A DNA stretch of 12,139 bases, taken from contig JANBPK010001423.1 of NCBI GenBank assembly GCA_027579435.1, forward strand, positions 1 through 12,139, read 5' to 3'. Below are positions 1 to 9,404 of this stretch, piece by piece. The DNA comes from Candolleomyces eurysporus (Eukaryota; Basidiomycota; Agaricomycetes; Agaricales; Psathyrellaceae). How positions within the stretch are numbered: the first letter of the stretch is position 1; each line of letters starts with the position of its first letter. The translations under genes were made by a program, and so were the position numbers. The notes beneath the pieces were generated by a model. That model searched no databases. It saw nothing but the letters and a program-made list of their open reading frames with translations, and had not been told where the DNA came from.

Positions 1-1062
1 GCCCGCCGATCGACGATTCGGTCCCTACTCTCCTCCACTTCCAACGCGNCTCCCGGGGCAGGCACAGGCACCGGGAAAGACAGTTCGGCAGCCCACCCGC
101 GTCCAACGCACACCTCGACAGCCTCGATCATCTACACCCGCGTCCACTCGCGCTTCCTCGCTCTCTCATCCTCCACCCGCTCCATCCGATCCCTCGACGA
201 GCTGCTCGCCAAACTGGATCTGCCGAAACTCTCGTTGACGCCGCTCCAGCTGCTCTACCTGCTCTCCCCGCTCGCGTTCATCCAAACGACGCTTCTAGCC
301 TATTTTACGGGCGAGCTAGAGAGAGTGAGTTGGCATTTGCACGATGTGGCTTTAGCCGCCGGTACTAGGACAGGTGGAATGGGATCTGCATCTACTTTCG
401 GAGCTAACGGCCTTGGTGGATCGACGGTGAATGCAGCGTGGTGGGGCGCCAGCCTCCTGCCCCAATTCGCCCTCAGCGGAGGCGGGTCGAGGACGGCTGC
501 CCTTACAGAGTCGCTGGCGGGGNCTGGCGGGCGGGCTGTGGGGCGGGATGGCGACGGCCCCGCGCTTCTTCCTCTTGTTGAATGGCGTGTTGGCGTTTAT
601 GTTGAATGTCGTTAGTTTCGAGGCGAATAGGCGGGTTGGGGCTGTTGGGATGAGCGTCGCTGGTATGTATTTCTTATTTCTATTTTTATTTTATTTCTAA
701 CGTACAGCTTTTCGATAGCAAACGTGAAACAAGTCCTAGCGGTCTTGTTCTCCGTGACCCTCTTCAACCTATCCATCTCGTCTACCAACGCGCTCGGTAT
801 CGCCCTCACGATACTCGGAGGGGCGTGGTATGCTTCTGTCGAGATTCGGGAGAAGAAGAGACGCGATCCCGGGTTTTCGGTGCTTTCTTCAACTTCGCCA
901 CGGATACCAACGGCGGTGCAGTGGCCGACCAAGCATAAAGTTTCGGATCCCGTTGGACCCTACTTGGATAAGATGAATGCTACCGTCTCAGCAGATATCG
1001 AGAAAGTGGAGATGGAGCGGAGGAGGCATCGGGAACAGCCTCGTGGAGATGGACAAGTGTGA
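1..1062 (+). CDS. TPT-family (triose-phosphate/nucleotide-sugar type) transporter, C-terminal part
   Basis: Membrane carrier of the drug/metabolite transporter superfamily, probably in Golgi or ER; substrate not readable. The frame opens at base 1 (5' end outside the window). A low-complexity Ser/Thr/Gly loop precedes a membrane helix with SPLAFIQTTLLAYFTGEL (from about 265), a second long loop, then FFLLLNGVLAFMLNVVSFEANRR and, after an intron, ANVKQVLAVLFSVTLFNL and NALGIALTILGGAWYA, ending with a basic tail and TGA at 1060-1062. The SFxANRR, NVKQVL and GGxWYA signatures fit the TPT family. The intron is 663-718 (GTATGT...GATAG, 56 bases) and joins SVA to ANVKQ. Between 325 and 523 the frame must move from 1 to 2. 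Either there is one surplus base at the ambiguous N (523), or an intron runs from GTGAGT at 325 to an AG at 436 or 508. I slightly prefer the surplus base, because ERVSWHL directly after the helix looks coding. Family certain; exact middle uncertain. Confidence 0.85.
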
Positions 1063-1146
1063 TATTGTGGCTAGATGATTCTAGTGCACGAAAGGGAGCG
1101 AGGACGAGACGAGAAGACGCGAATACGTGTGTGGCGGCGGGTAGGT

Positions 1147-1250
1147 GGATGGATGGATGGCTACCAGCTTCGGGGTGGTTAGTCGGTGGATGGATGGACA
1201 GATGTGGTTGCATCGACAGGTGGGATGGCAGATGAGATGAGATGAGATGA
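1147..1250. repeat. Microsatellites (GGAT)n and (GATGA)n
   Basis: GGAT runs lie at 1147-1160 and 1188-1198, followed by four perfect GATGA units at 1231-1250. A related run (CATCC)n occurs at 1405-1420, and another ATGAG run at 2233-2248. They lie just downstream of the transporter stop codon. The open frames on the minus strand here are only translations of these repeats. Confidence 0.85.
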
Positions 1251-1603
1251 TGCAAGACGAAATGGAAACCCCTTTACGAAGGACGACGAACCGAGCCTGC
1301 ATAGTACGAAGAACCCCCGCCACTCTTGAACGAATCATTATCATTGACATGGACAATCACGATGGTTGATACGCATTGCTTTCTTATACTTATACCTTTA
1401 TTACATCCCATCCCATCCCATTCCCATAGACTTGTTACCTCAACGGACAGGTAGTTGGTTAATCGCGCAACCCCCTCAATCTCCTCTTGATGACCTTTAA
1501 ACTTAATTGTTTGTTTGTGTGTTACCCTTATCTTTATTCCCTCTGTATTCGAGTTTGCATTGCATGCATTTGATGACTGTCACTGATGGATCCGATATCC
1601 TTG

Positions 1604-2225
1604 CCAAGTGGGCACTCGATAAGTACGGTATCGATGGATGGTGAGGTAGTCTGATCATGCCGAAATTACAATTGACAGAGCTCAGGTGGTAGGGCGCTGC
1701 TGCTATTAATAGATCTCTGTTACGTATAGAAAGACCGGCCCAGCTTTGGCAAGAGTCAATCAGAACAACAGCGGGAGGCCGCTGTCATTTGAGCAGCTGC
1801 TGTAAAGCCTCGGGAGGTATTGGTCCGGTTGTTTGTATTATGGAGTGGTCATGCTTGCTGAAACTTAAAACCCTATATATTAGGTGCCATAGTAGCACAT
1901 AGAGGAAATCGTTAATATAATTAGCCGGCTACTGGTGCTGCTAGAAACAGATGCACGTATTATATCTAGAGGGTAGCTATACTAGAGTAAGTATTCAGCT
2001 ATTTTCACTACGCTGTCTATCTCTAGGCCATTCAGCAGGATTGAGTTTTGGGCACTAATTGGCAGCCCTGCCCCTCGGTTGCCTGTACCATCCATTTATT
2101 TGCTTGACATGCAGCAAGACAAAACCCTGCAGTGACAATTGACAGTAGCCTCAGGCAGACTGGTAGATCTCAGAGTGACATACCAGTCAGATCAACAACT
2201 CAGAGTGGGATAGATGCCCACTTGG
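1604..2225. repeat. 11-bp inverted repeat about 600 bp apart, possible remnant element
   Basis: CCAAGTGGGCA at 1604-1614 is the exact reverse complement of TGCCCACTTGG at 2215-2225. The pair lies between two diverged direct repeats: 1526-1542 and 2346-2362 agree at 16 of 17 bases, and each is followed after a short gap by a similar 12-mer (1551 and 2376). This could be the skeleton of an old non-autonomous element, or chance in low-complexity DNA. No target-site duplication was identified. Confidence 0.3.
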
Positions 2226-2954
2226 ACAGCAAATGAGATGAGATGAGATAGCTTAAGATATCATGATGCCTAGATAAAAGTTTGTTCAAGTTTGAATGGA
2301 CATTTTGTTAGTTGCATAATAAAGTTCAGTCCAATTGATTCATTTCCTTATCTTCATTCCCTCCCTACTTTACATGAATTTGCAATCTTTATTTCAATAT
2401 GTAGCTGAGAGAACAGTGACATTCCCAGGCTCAGAGTGGTTGCAGAGAACCAGAATAGTGGTTTTGCATAGCAGAAATTGACCAATCACAATACAAGATG
2501 TGTGGTATCATGTTTGCAGAATCTGAGACACAGTAAGTGATGAATTTGAATTCCTGCATTGTCATACTTAATGGGTGAGCTAGGCACAGAGTGTTGAGAA
2601 AGAAAGTGAGAAGTGGTCACTGCCTCACATGACAGTAGTCTGAGGCATTTTCATATACAATACAGCTGGTTCATTCATGTTGGAAATGAGGTGGCTGAGG
2701 AGAGAGTAGAAAGCAAAACACAGACCCCAACAGGTAAATGGAAAACACTGGTGGAAAACACCAAAGATGCTGATGGGTCCTGCACATGTTGGGCATCCCT
2801 CTTAGCACCTCAAAACCAACATATGAACCCAAGTTAAAATGCCTCGGAATAAGACTGACAGTGAAGCATAGAAACCTCAACACAATACAATTATTCCAAT
2901 GAGAAATCCTGAGCAAAGCTTTCAAGGCAAACCTCATGAGACAAGGGGGGGNAA

Positions 2955-3443
2955 ANCTCAAGAGGTCTTTGGCAAGTTCTTGAAGGACACAGATTTGATG
3001 TGTCTTGTATGCAAACAAAGTGCCAACCAGTCTACCCTTTGAGAATAACAGCTGCCAACTGCTGTATGGCTTGCCTTCTCAGTCACCAGGATGATTTTAA
3101 GCTTGAGCAGGGTATTGTCAGTAAAGGGCACTTGTGTCTCTTCCTTCCAAAATTCCATTGTGAACTGAATCTTATTGAAATGATATATGGTCAGACATCT
3201 CTTGGGATATGAGGAGGAGGGGGGNCTAAATATTGATATTGGCAAATAGAGAAGACTTCCCAAGATGCAAAGTAAGTGTTAACTCATTGCCTGAATGCTT
3301 GCCCTTTTGACACCATTCTGTGCCTTATTAATTGCTTGTGGTGGCTCATGAAAGCCTATCAACAGGGATTGATGAGGAAAGTAGTGGTATGGGCTGTGTA
3401 GAACTATATGGGTGATCAAACCATCTCAATCAGAGGCTTATAA
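2955..3443 (+). pseudogene. Decayed DDE-superfamily transposase, C-terminal part
   Basis: The reading frame with codon starts divisible by 3 gives a recognisable agaricomycete DDE transposase tail: a GLWQVLEGHRFDV segment, NCCMACLLSHQDDF, then HLCLFLPKFHCELNLIEM (3129-3182), which is the family's conserved block with the final catalytic acidic residue (PKFHCELNxIEM). After a disrupted stretch, LNACPFDTI and MKAYQQGL (3291-3375) continue the family's C-terminal region in the same frame, ending at TAA 3441-3443. In-frame stops (TGA 3210, more near 3237 and 3273, TAG near 3399) and missing arginines show it is dead. The 5' two-thirds of the transposase are not recognisable, and I found no terminal inverted repeats. 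The two ambiguous bases at 2952 and 2956 sit where the similarity begins. Confidence 0.8.
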
Positions 3444-3789
3444 AAATTGATGTCCACCCATCCATCCAAGTCTCCTTGGGTGCCTGGAGGGCTAGTCTAT
3501 GATGGATTGAAACAATAAATGATTGCAGAAAAACTGCCATCCATAGCAACTGAACACCACTATCATCGGTAGATATAATGAACATACAGGAAAAGCAAGG
3601 GAATAGAACATTATACAAAGGATATCACAAGCAGAATATAGAACAGAAAGCAAGCAGAAGAGCAATCATATAGCAGGTGGGAGTTTACTGACATAAAGAT
3701 TGAGGTAGAAATGCAAAAATGGTATGTTGTAACACAAATTGTGATCATTGTGGGAACATTTACAGCAACTGTAGGCCCAGCGAGAATGT
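3444..3789. other. Intergenic stretch between dead transposase and NLR 3' end
   Basis: AT-rich and almost free of CpG. It should contain the 3' UTR of the minus-strand NLR gene. No coding frame, RNA gene or clear repeat was seen. Confidence 0.5.
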
Positions 3790-6700
3790 TCAACCACCAC
3801 TAGAAGGAGGTTGTTGACACCTTAAGGGGTTGAATAGGGCAAAACAGAGAGAAAACTAAGTACTTACTTGGACCAGTCAGCACCATGATATACTGCATTA
3901 GTGAGCTCAACTTTTGTGAACTGGAAATTTCCAATGATATGGCAAACTCCAGGAAGGAAGAGACCATCCCGGAAGTGGGGTGGAATCCAAAGTAAAAGAT
4001 TGCCTGAGGGGTTTTGGATCCAACCATCCTTATTCAGTGCCAGGGCTGTAATAGGATAGTTATGTAAAAACAGAGGGTCTGAAAAATGGGGTGAATCACA
4101 CATTGAAATGAAAGAAAAATATGGATGCTATACCTTGGTATGACAATTGTCCACAGGAAATGTTCCACAGTTGAATGGCTTTGTTCTGTGGGCCTGGAAC
4201 AATGTACTTGCCATCAGGAGAGAAGGCAACAGATGTGACCGAGTCAGTATGCCCTTCTGTTGGCTCCAAGGCTGGCTGTCCTGTTTGAGCATCCCACAGC
4301 TTGATGGTTGAGTCACATGAGCCTGAGACAATGTACTTGCCGTCAGGAGTGAATGCAACAGACATGACCCACTCGCTATGCCCTGTCATTGGCTTCAAGG
4401 CCAGCTGTCCTGTATGAGCATCCCACACTCTGATGGTCTTGTCATGTGAGCCTGAGACAATGTACTTGCCATCAAAAGAGAATGCAACAGAACTGATACA
4501 CTTGCTATGTCCTGTCATTGGCTCCAACACTGCTTGTCCAGTCTGAGCATTCCACAATTGAATGACTCCATCCACCAAGCCTGAGACAATGTATTTGCCC
4601 CCTGGAGAGAATGCAACAGATCGTGTGTTGTCATGAGTTGTTATCATGGAGAGTACTTGTCTATAAGGGGAGCTGTGGTGAATGATGGGAACTGACACAA
4701 ATTTTAGAAGTGTCTGCAGTGGCTGTTCTGTTGCAGCATAGAATGGTAGCGCTGACAGATACAGATGGGGAGCACTGTGGCTAATAGGTGTGGCAAAGTT
4801 GTGTGCAAAATCTCCAATATTGTTCAGCAATGGCCCAAGCTCAGTTGACATGAGTTTCTGCACAGTTTGTCAATTCTCATGCCATGGGTTCACTGATCAT
4901 ATACTTACCTTGGATATTTGCCAGAGTGTATTGTAGGCATAGCTGATGTTCTTCAACACACTCAGAGCTTCCAGCCAATATAGCACCTTTTCTGTCTCCA
5001 CAAACCTTTGTATTTTCTGCTGCAAAAGGTTGCTGATACCAGCATCAAGAACATGGTCTCCCCAAGCTGTGCATGCATAAGCTAGTGCAGGTTCAATTTG
5101 CAGAGGCAGAGGTTGGTCATCATTGCTCCAATATGAGCTTTGTGCTCCTGAAACTCCAAGGTATAGCCCAGAATCCATAAGTGAGAAGCATGCCTCAGCT
5201 GTGAGACAATGTGCAGAACATCTGTCAATAGCCCATTGGTTTCCATGAAGCTCTTTTGATGTCAGGTAGTCAACAAAAGATGCGTGAAAGATTGAGATTG
5301 GAGTGTCATCACAACCTTTTTCAGGGACCTGGACAACAGAATGAAGGGATTTGAAAGCTTCTCGAATTGCCATAGTATTTGTCCTGCACAATTTGGCATA
5401 GGTGTTCACTGAGACAGGCTTCTGGGCCACCACAAGCACTGACAGGCAGAAACATATTATTTTTGCCTCCTTTTGTGTCAGATCCCCAAATGCTTCAACC
5501 AGAATTCTGCTGTACAGAGCCTCAATGCTAGAAAGCTGGACCTTTGAAGATGGCTGGCCAAGTTCCTGGAACCGCTCCAAGCAATTCCCTGAGGAAGTTG
5601 AGATATATGCAGCCATGGTGGCTGCAATGATAAACAGTGTTCCTGAGACATTAACAATAGTTTGAATCTCTGGAGGTGGCCAGTTTGCCTGGTAGTGGTC
5701 ATACACCCCCGGGATGCACCTGAACCGGTCATTCAGATAAAGCAGTATATCAGCTCTGACAATGTCAGCTTCAATCTCGTGGAGTCGAAGCCACCCATGG
5801 TGGGTAGATGAGCCAAAAGACTCCCTAAGAGAGGTCTCGGGCCGGCTCGTAAGGAAGAACTTGAGTGGGATCCTTGGCTTCTGTGACATAATTGCCACGA
5901 TGAAGAGCCTGACAGCATCTTGATCTTTGCATTCATCAAGAGCATCTACACCAAGCACAAGGAGGTCATCGGCAGCAAAGGCCTTCTCAGCAGGCAGCAG
6001 GATGAGTTTCAAGTACTGGTCTTTCAACTTCATCTCTGTTGGGTTTCTGCAGCTCCTATCAGACTCGAGAATTTCCTCAAGGGCATTGCCAAATTCGGGT
6101 CGTTCCTCTGCCAGAATCCTCGCAAGGGTGGGAATGATGAGATACACGTCCCTCGTGTCCGATTCTTTGAGCGTACAGAAGAAGCTCGCACCCAGAAGTC
6201 CCCGGTCGTTGAGCTGGGAGCAAAAGGTCTTCGCCACAGTTGTCTTTCCTGTCCCAGCGAGGCCACTGAGCCAAAACAGGTGAGAAGAACTCGGATCCGT
6301 TGCCCACACGAGCAACATGGCCAGTAGCGATACCCGAGATCCAGGGACGCACTCGGAACCCCTTCTTGCGTTGCTATACTCTGCGCCTTCCACTCTCCCT
6401 AGTTTCTGGAGAGTATCTGATTTTGTGACTGAACACCATGATATATGAGGAACAAGTCGGGTAAACGTACTAGATCTCTTCAGCGACTGGACGGTCCGTT
6501 CGATAGTGCGCATGGTCCCGGTGTTGTCCTCGATTACTATCGGGGCCATGAGAAGCGCAAGCTGATGGTATGAAACCAAACGCACCGTTGATCCGTTCCT
6601 TCAACCAGCCAACCCCGCTCACAATCTGGAGGGTCTGGGCCCTATTCTCGACGATCGCGTCGAACTAGACAGTTTTGAGTCACCGTCCCAAGTACGACCA

Positions 6701-7845
6701 AAGCAGACTCACCATTGCAATCTCGATCGCGAACCTAATCTCCTGCGTAAGCTTCAACACCTCTTGCTTGTCCTGCGCNGCGAGNATCACACGTTCAACC
6801 CCTGATCTGGTNGGATCCACCTTGGCTNGGAGCAATTTCTGTTTCTCCTCCAGGGTCCTGCACGATCCAGCACGGGCTGAGTACACTGACGTTCGGAATG
6901 AACGAACTGCTCTCACCGTAATAATCCGTCAAAACGGTCCTTCACCTCCTGCGAAACATCGGGTGGGCAAGAGACCATGATTTTCGACAACACCTCCACC
7001 CTCCTGAGGAGTTCGTTGAATTCCTGCTTATTCTCGCCATACGCCTGGTCGTAAATTAGTGCAGAGGATCGCGCCTCGGCAGAGGAAGGACTCACATCAA
7101 CCGTATCGCAAATGACCAACAGTCCCGCAGCAACGCTCTTCAGTGGGGGAAACCAATCCGATACTTCGACGACCTTCTGCAGTGTGGTCTTGACACCTTC
7201 GTAGATCTTGCCTGCTAGCCCCGCTGGCTGGTGTTCGACATGAGTGGTACTCTTCTCCTGAGGCTCGTTGGCCGCCTGGGATGTCGCACCCGCAGGGATG
7301 TTCAATCGAGCTGGGGAGGATGGGTCCGCGGAATATCCCTCGACGACCGCCGTACTGTGGTCTTGGATCGGCTTTTCTATGTGAGCAGTGGTTCTCTGCA
7401 TCTCTCCCTCTCCTTGAGAACTTGTCAACCCGCCGAGAGGGAATGGGTTTGGGACCCGCGATCCGCCGTCATGATCAAAGGTGGAAGTGGAGGGTGTGAA
7501 TGCATTCTCTTTGTTCGGTGCTGAGAGGGAGGGTATAGCTTCCGACAAAGTCGATCGGACTGCCTGCCCGGAAAGATCTTGACGAAACTGGTCACCGATA
7601 GCTGTATCGATGTTGTCCTGATCGCTTTGAATTTCACCGCTAGCGGTGTTCTCGGCCGGCGGGCCAGGGATTGCGACATCGTGGGCAACATGAGAGCTAT
7701 TGCCCGGACGTCCAGAAACGGTGGCATGGGACGTGGTGCGAGAAAGAGAGGGCGAGTGTGCGCGAGAACCGAAGGGGTCCTTCAAGAACTTCTTGATTTG
7801 GTCTCGTTTCCGAGGTTTGCTACGCTGCTCTTCTGGGGTAGCCAT
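3790..7845 (-). CDS. NACHT-WD40 STAND NTPase (fungal NLR-like protein), complete
   Basis: Likely cytosolic STAND switch; relatives act in non-self recognition and cell-death signalling (family knowledge). Nine-exon model: 7845..7096, 7044..6917, 6857..6713, 6664..6586, 6536..6471, 6416..4909, 4857..4134, 4078..3868, 3820..3790. All introns are GT-AG, 47-59 bases, and phases close exactly, giving 1213 residues. Residues 1 to about 205 are Ser/Pro/Gln-rich and disordered. About 206-400 is a helical domain (FPPLKSVAAG, ENKQEFNELL). The NACHT domain has Walker A GLAGTGKTT (441-449), Walker B LLVLGVDALDEC (541-552) and sensor KFFLTSRPE (575-583). Four WD40 repeats cover about 967-1133, followed by a tail with GNLLLWIPP and ADWSKC typical of this group. 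ATG at 7845 has a G at +4. The first 51-base intron and the 54-base intron (6470-6417) are multiples of three without stops; their removal restores the usual family spacing. No known N-terminal effector domain is recognised. NTPase motifs look intact. Confidence 0.9.
4135..4635 (-). repeat. Four 129-bp WD40-encoding tandem repeats
   Basis: The same block (GCCTGAGACA on the + strand) starts at 4579, 4450 and 4321, and a variant starts at 4192, exactly 129 bases apart. Each unit encodes 43 residues of the form H-x(4)-SVAFSPDGKYIVSGS-x-D-x-TI-x-LWD-x(2)-TGQ. Three units are well kept. The last (4192) has lost the SGSxD turn (now PGPQN) and looks degenerate. The exact spacing and high DNA similarity fit unequal exchange or conversion among units. 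Confidence 0.9.
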
Positions 7846-8334
7846 ATCCAGTCGTTTACCAATACGAAATGACGACGAGCGAGATTATGAACGAGGTTGG
7901 TGGAAGTAGTCGCGCAACTCTGATGTGCCGCTCGAGATCGGTTTGGGAACAGCAGCAACAGGCACGTGGTATGAAGGGCTCGAGCACTGCCTTGGGCGTC
8001 TGAAATTCCAATATTGATATTTTTGGTGAGTAGCAGAGTCCGGTTGTGGTTTAGTGTGTGCAGGACGTTACCTCCGACACACCGTTTCACCTGGCTCCGG
8101 GCCAGCATTCTCTTCCTTCGCTAAGAGGCGACTGCGCCATGCAAGACGCGTGCACGGATGTAGTAAGGAAATAAAGATGACGTTTGTAAAACTACGTTAG
8201 AGGGACTCAACAAAAGAGCTCATAACGCGCGATTTATTCGCGGAGAGAAGAAAAGAGGAGGAAAGTGAATAGTCAGATAAAGGAGGCGGGTAGTCCGTTG
8301 ATATGGACTGTCGAAATTTCTTCCTCAGGACTCT
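7846..8334 (-). promoter_or_regulatory. 5' flank of the NLR gene (presumed UTR and promoter)
   Basis: Lies between the NLR start codon and the left tip of the inverted repeat. No convincing coding exon was found on either strand, and I could not place a TATA box or transcription start with confidence. A 5' UTR intron is possible but not shown. CpG content is normal here. Confidence 0.4.
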
Positions 8335-8822
8335 AGTCGTTGTCACCAACAAAACGAAAGACAAGGATGTCAACCCCGAGAAAAGGGAAGGATGCAAAAG
8401 AAAGCGATGCTGATGAGTTGATCTCAATAACTAATTGAGATTGTGGGAGAGGACAGAGCAGACGTTCGAGGAGTAGGAGGACGATGATGCAGGTCGGTCG
8501 CTGGCGAAGGAGAACTAGGAGGACATTTAGACTTCCGAGCATGTCCTCCTCGCCTCGCCAAATCCCACAGGTCCAACACCAAACAGGACGAGGCACACCC
8601 CACGCAACTCCAAGACGTTTCTGGGTCTCTATCCACCGCCTGCCATCGCCCATCCGCTTCCTCCCAAGCAAACGTTGATCCAGACCACGTTCCCTTACAC
8701 CAGCGACACCCACCCCGCATCAATCGAGCGAAAGCATTGCAAACGATCCTCCTCACACCCGGAGTTCAGCCTACTTGTCGCCAAAACCGGAATAGGTTCA
8801 TCCACAGGCGCCATCGCTGCAC

Positions 8823-9295
8823 TTATCGGACTCCCTGACAGCGATAGGACAGTAAAGCGCTTTGTAGAATGCCACGCGTCAGTGTCATGTAATCGTCTCC
8901 GGTGCCTGGTTTGCCTGGAACTGTGGGGGAAAAGAAGGGAGGATCGATTATTCGGGAGTTATGACTATATGAGGGGAAAGAAAGAAAGGATAGGTTGAGC
9001 AGGGGAGCGCAAAGAGAGACGAATGTTTCGGTCTACGCCAAAGGAGAGAGAAAGGTCGAAGGAAAGGAGCGAAGGAGCGAAGGCAGGAAGAATCAAAGGC
9101 AGAGCACGAAGGAGTAGGGGCGAGGGTCGAAGCAAAGTGACGAAAGTAAGGGATGAGCGGATACCACATACCATCCTTCGCTACGGGAATCCATCCGCGT
9201 TTATGATGTTCGCCCACCGCGTAGGTTACGGTAAAGTAGGCTGTTCGTTCGGCCAGTGGTGGTGGTAACTGAGGGTGGGGACGGTGGGGTCCGCA
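8823..9295 (-). pseudogene. Two-exon coding remnant in copy A, family unknown
   Basis: On the minus strand a plausible exon 9295..9172 has an acceptor CACTAG ending at 9296, a CTGAC branch-like site about 25 bases before it, and a strong GTATGT donor at 9171. A 251-base pyrimidine-rich intron ends in CCCCCACAG at 8921, and exon 8920..8823 closes with TAA. The joined frame gives about 73 residues, including AERTAYFTVTYAVGEHHKRG, then GWIPVAKDVPGKPGTGDDYM and TLTRGILQSALLSYR. I do not recognise the family. No in-frame start lies in the first exon. An upstream ATG (near 9385) leads to a short presequence-like peptide that stops and is in another frame. It is either the 3' part of a spliced gene with missed 5' exons, or a relic. 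Confidence 0.4.
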
Positions 9296-9372
9296 CTAGT
9301 GGCGAGACAGGGCGATAGTGTCAGTGTGATCGTCGCGCAGGCGCGGTGTGGCGAAGCAGGCAGGTCGAAGTC

Positions 9373-9404
9373 GCGAGCATAGGTGGTCGCGAGCATAGGT
9401 GGTC
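9373..9404. repeat. 16-bp perfect tandem duplication
   Basis: GCGAGCATAGGTGGTC occurs twice in a row (9373-9388 and 9389-9404) and is followed by GGTCGGTC. The other two copies of the element carry this block once (10453-10478 and 12120-12137), so the duplication is specific to copy A. Confidence 0.9.

Larger units (their letters stand above)
1063..2954. other. Gene-poor, AT-rich intergenic region with repeat remnants
   Basis: I see no supportable gene here. The first 200 bases probably include the 3' UTR of the transporter. Beyond about 1700 the sequence is AT-rich, and from about 2100 CpG becomes very rare. It contains short microsatellites and a few diverged repeats listed separately. Open frames are short and unrelated to known domains. 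Confidence 0.6.

Noticed and set aside
980..1356. Minus-strand His/Pro/Ser-rich frames
   Set aside because: They are translations of the GGAT and GATGA microsatellites and of the end of the transporter gene on the other strand.
2613..2837. 74-residue plus-strand frame upstream of the transposase remnant
   Set aside because: I could not match it to the missing part of the transposase, and it lies in CpG-depleted AT-rich DNA where open frames arise easily.
4135..4635. Regular 129-base repeats as a possible non-coding or CRISPR-like array
   Set aside because: The period is 43 codons and the units encode WD40 repeats in an open frame. There are no spacer-like unique segments.
5402..6352. Several plus-strand open frames of 87-135 residues opposite the NACHT exon
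   Set aside because: They are shadows on the reverse strand of the intact NACHT coding exon and carry no motif of their own.
7782..8108. 108-residue minus-strand frame overlapping the NLR start
   Set aside because: It is in a different frame from the NLR protein, ends inside the first exon and has no recognisable domain. It is more likely 5' UTR.
8333..8713. 126-residue minus-strand open frame in copy A
   Set aside because: Mirror of the pyrimidine-rich tail of copy C. Leu/Ser-rich low complexity, with no domain and no residue-level conservation between arms beyond the DNA similarity.
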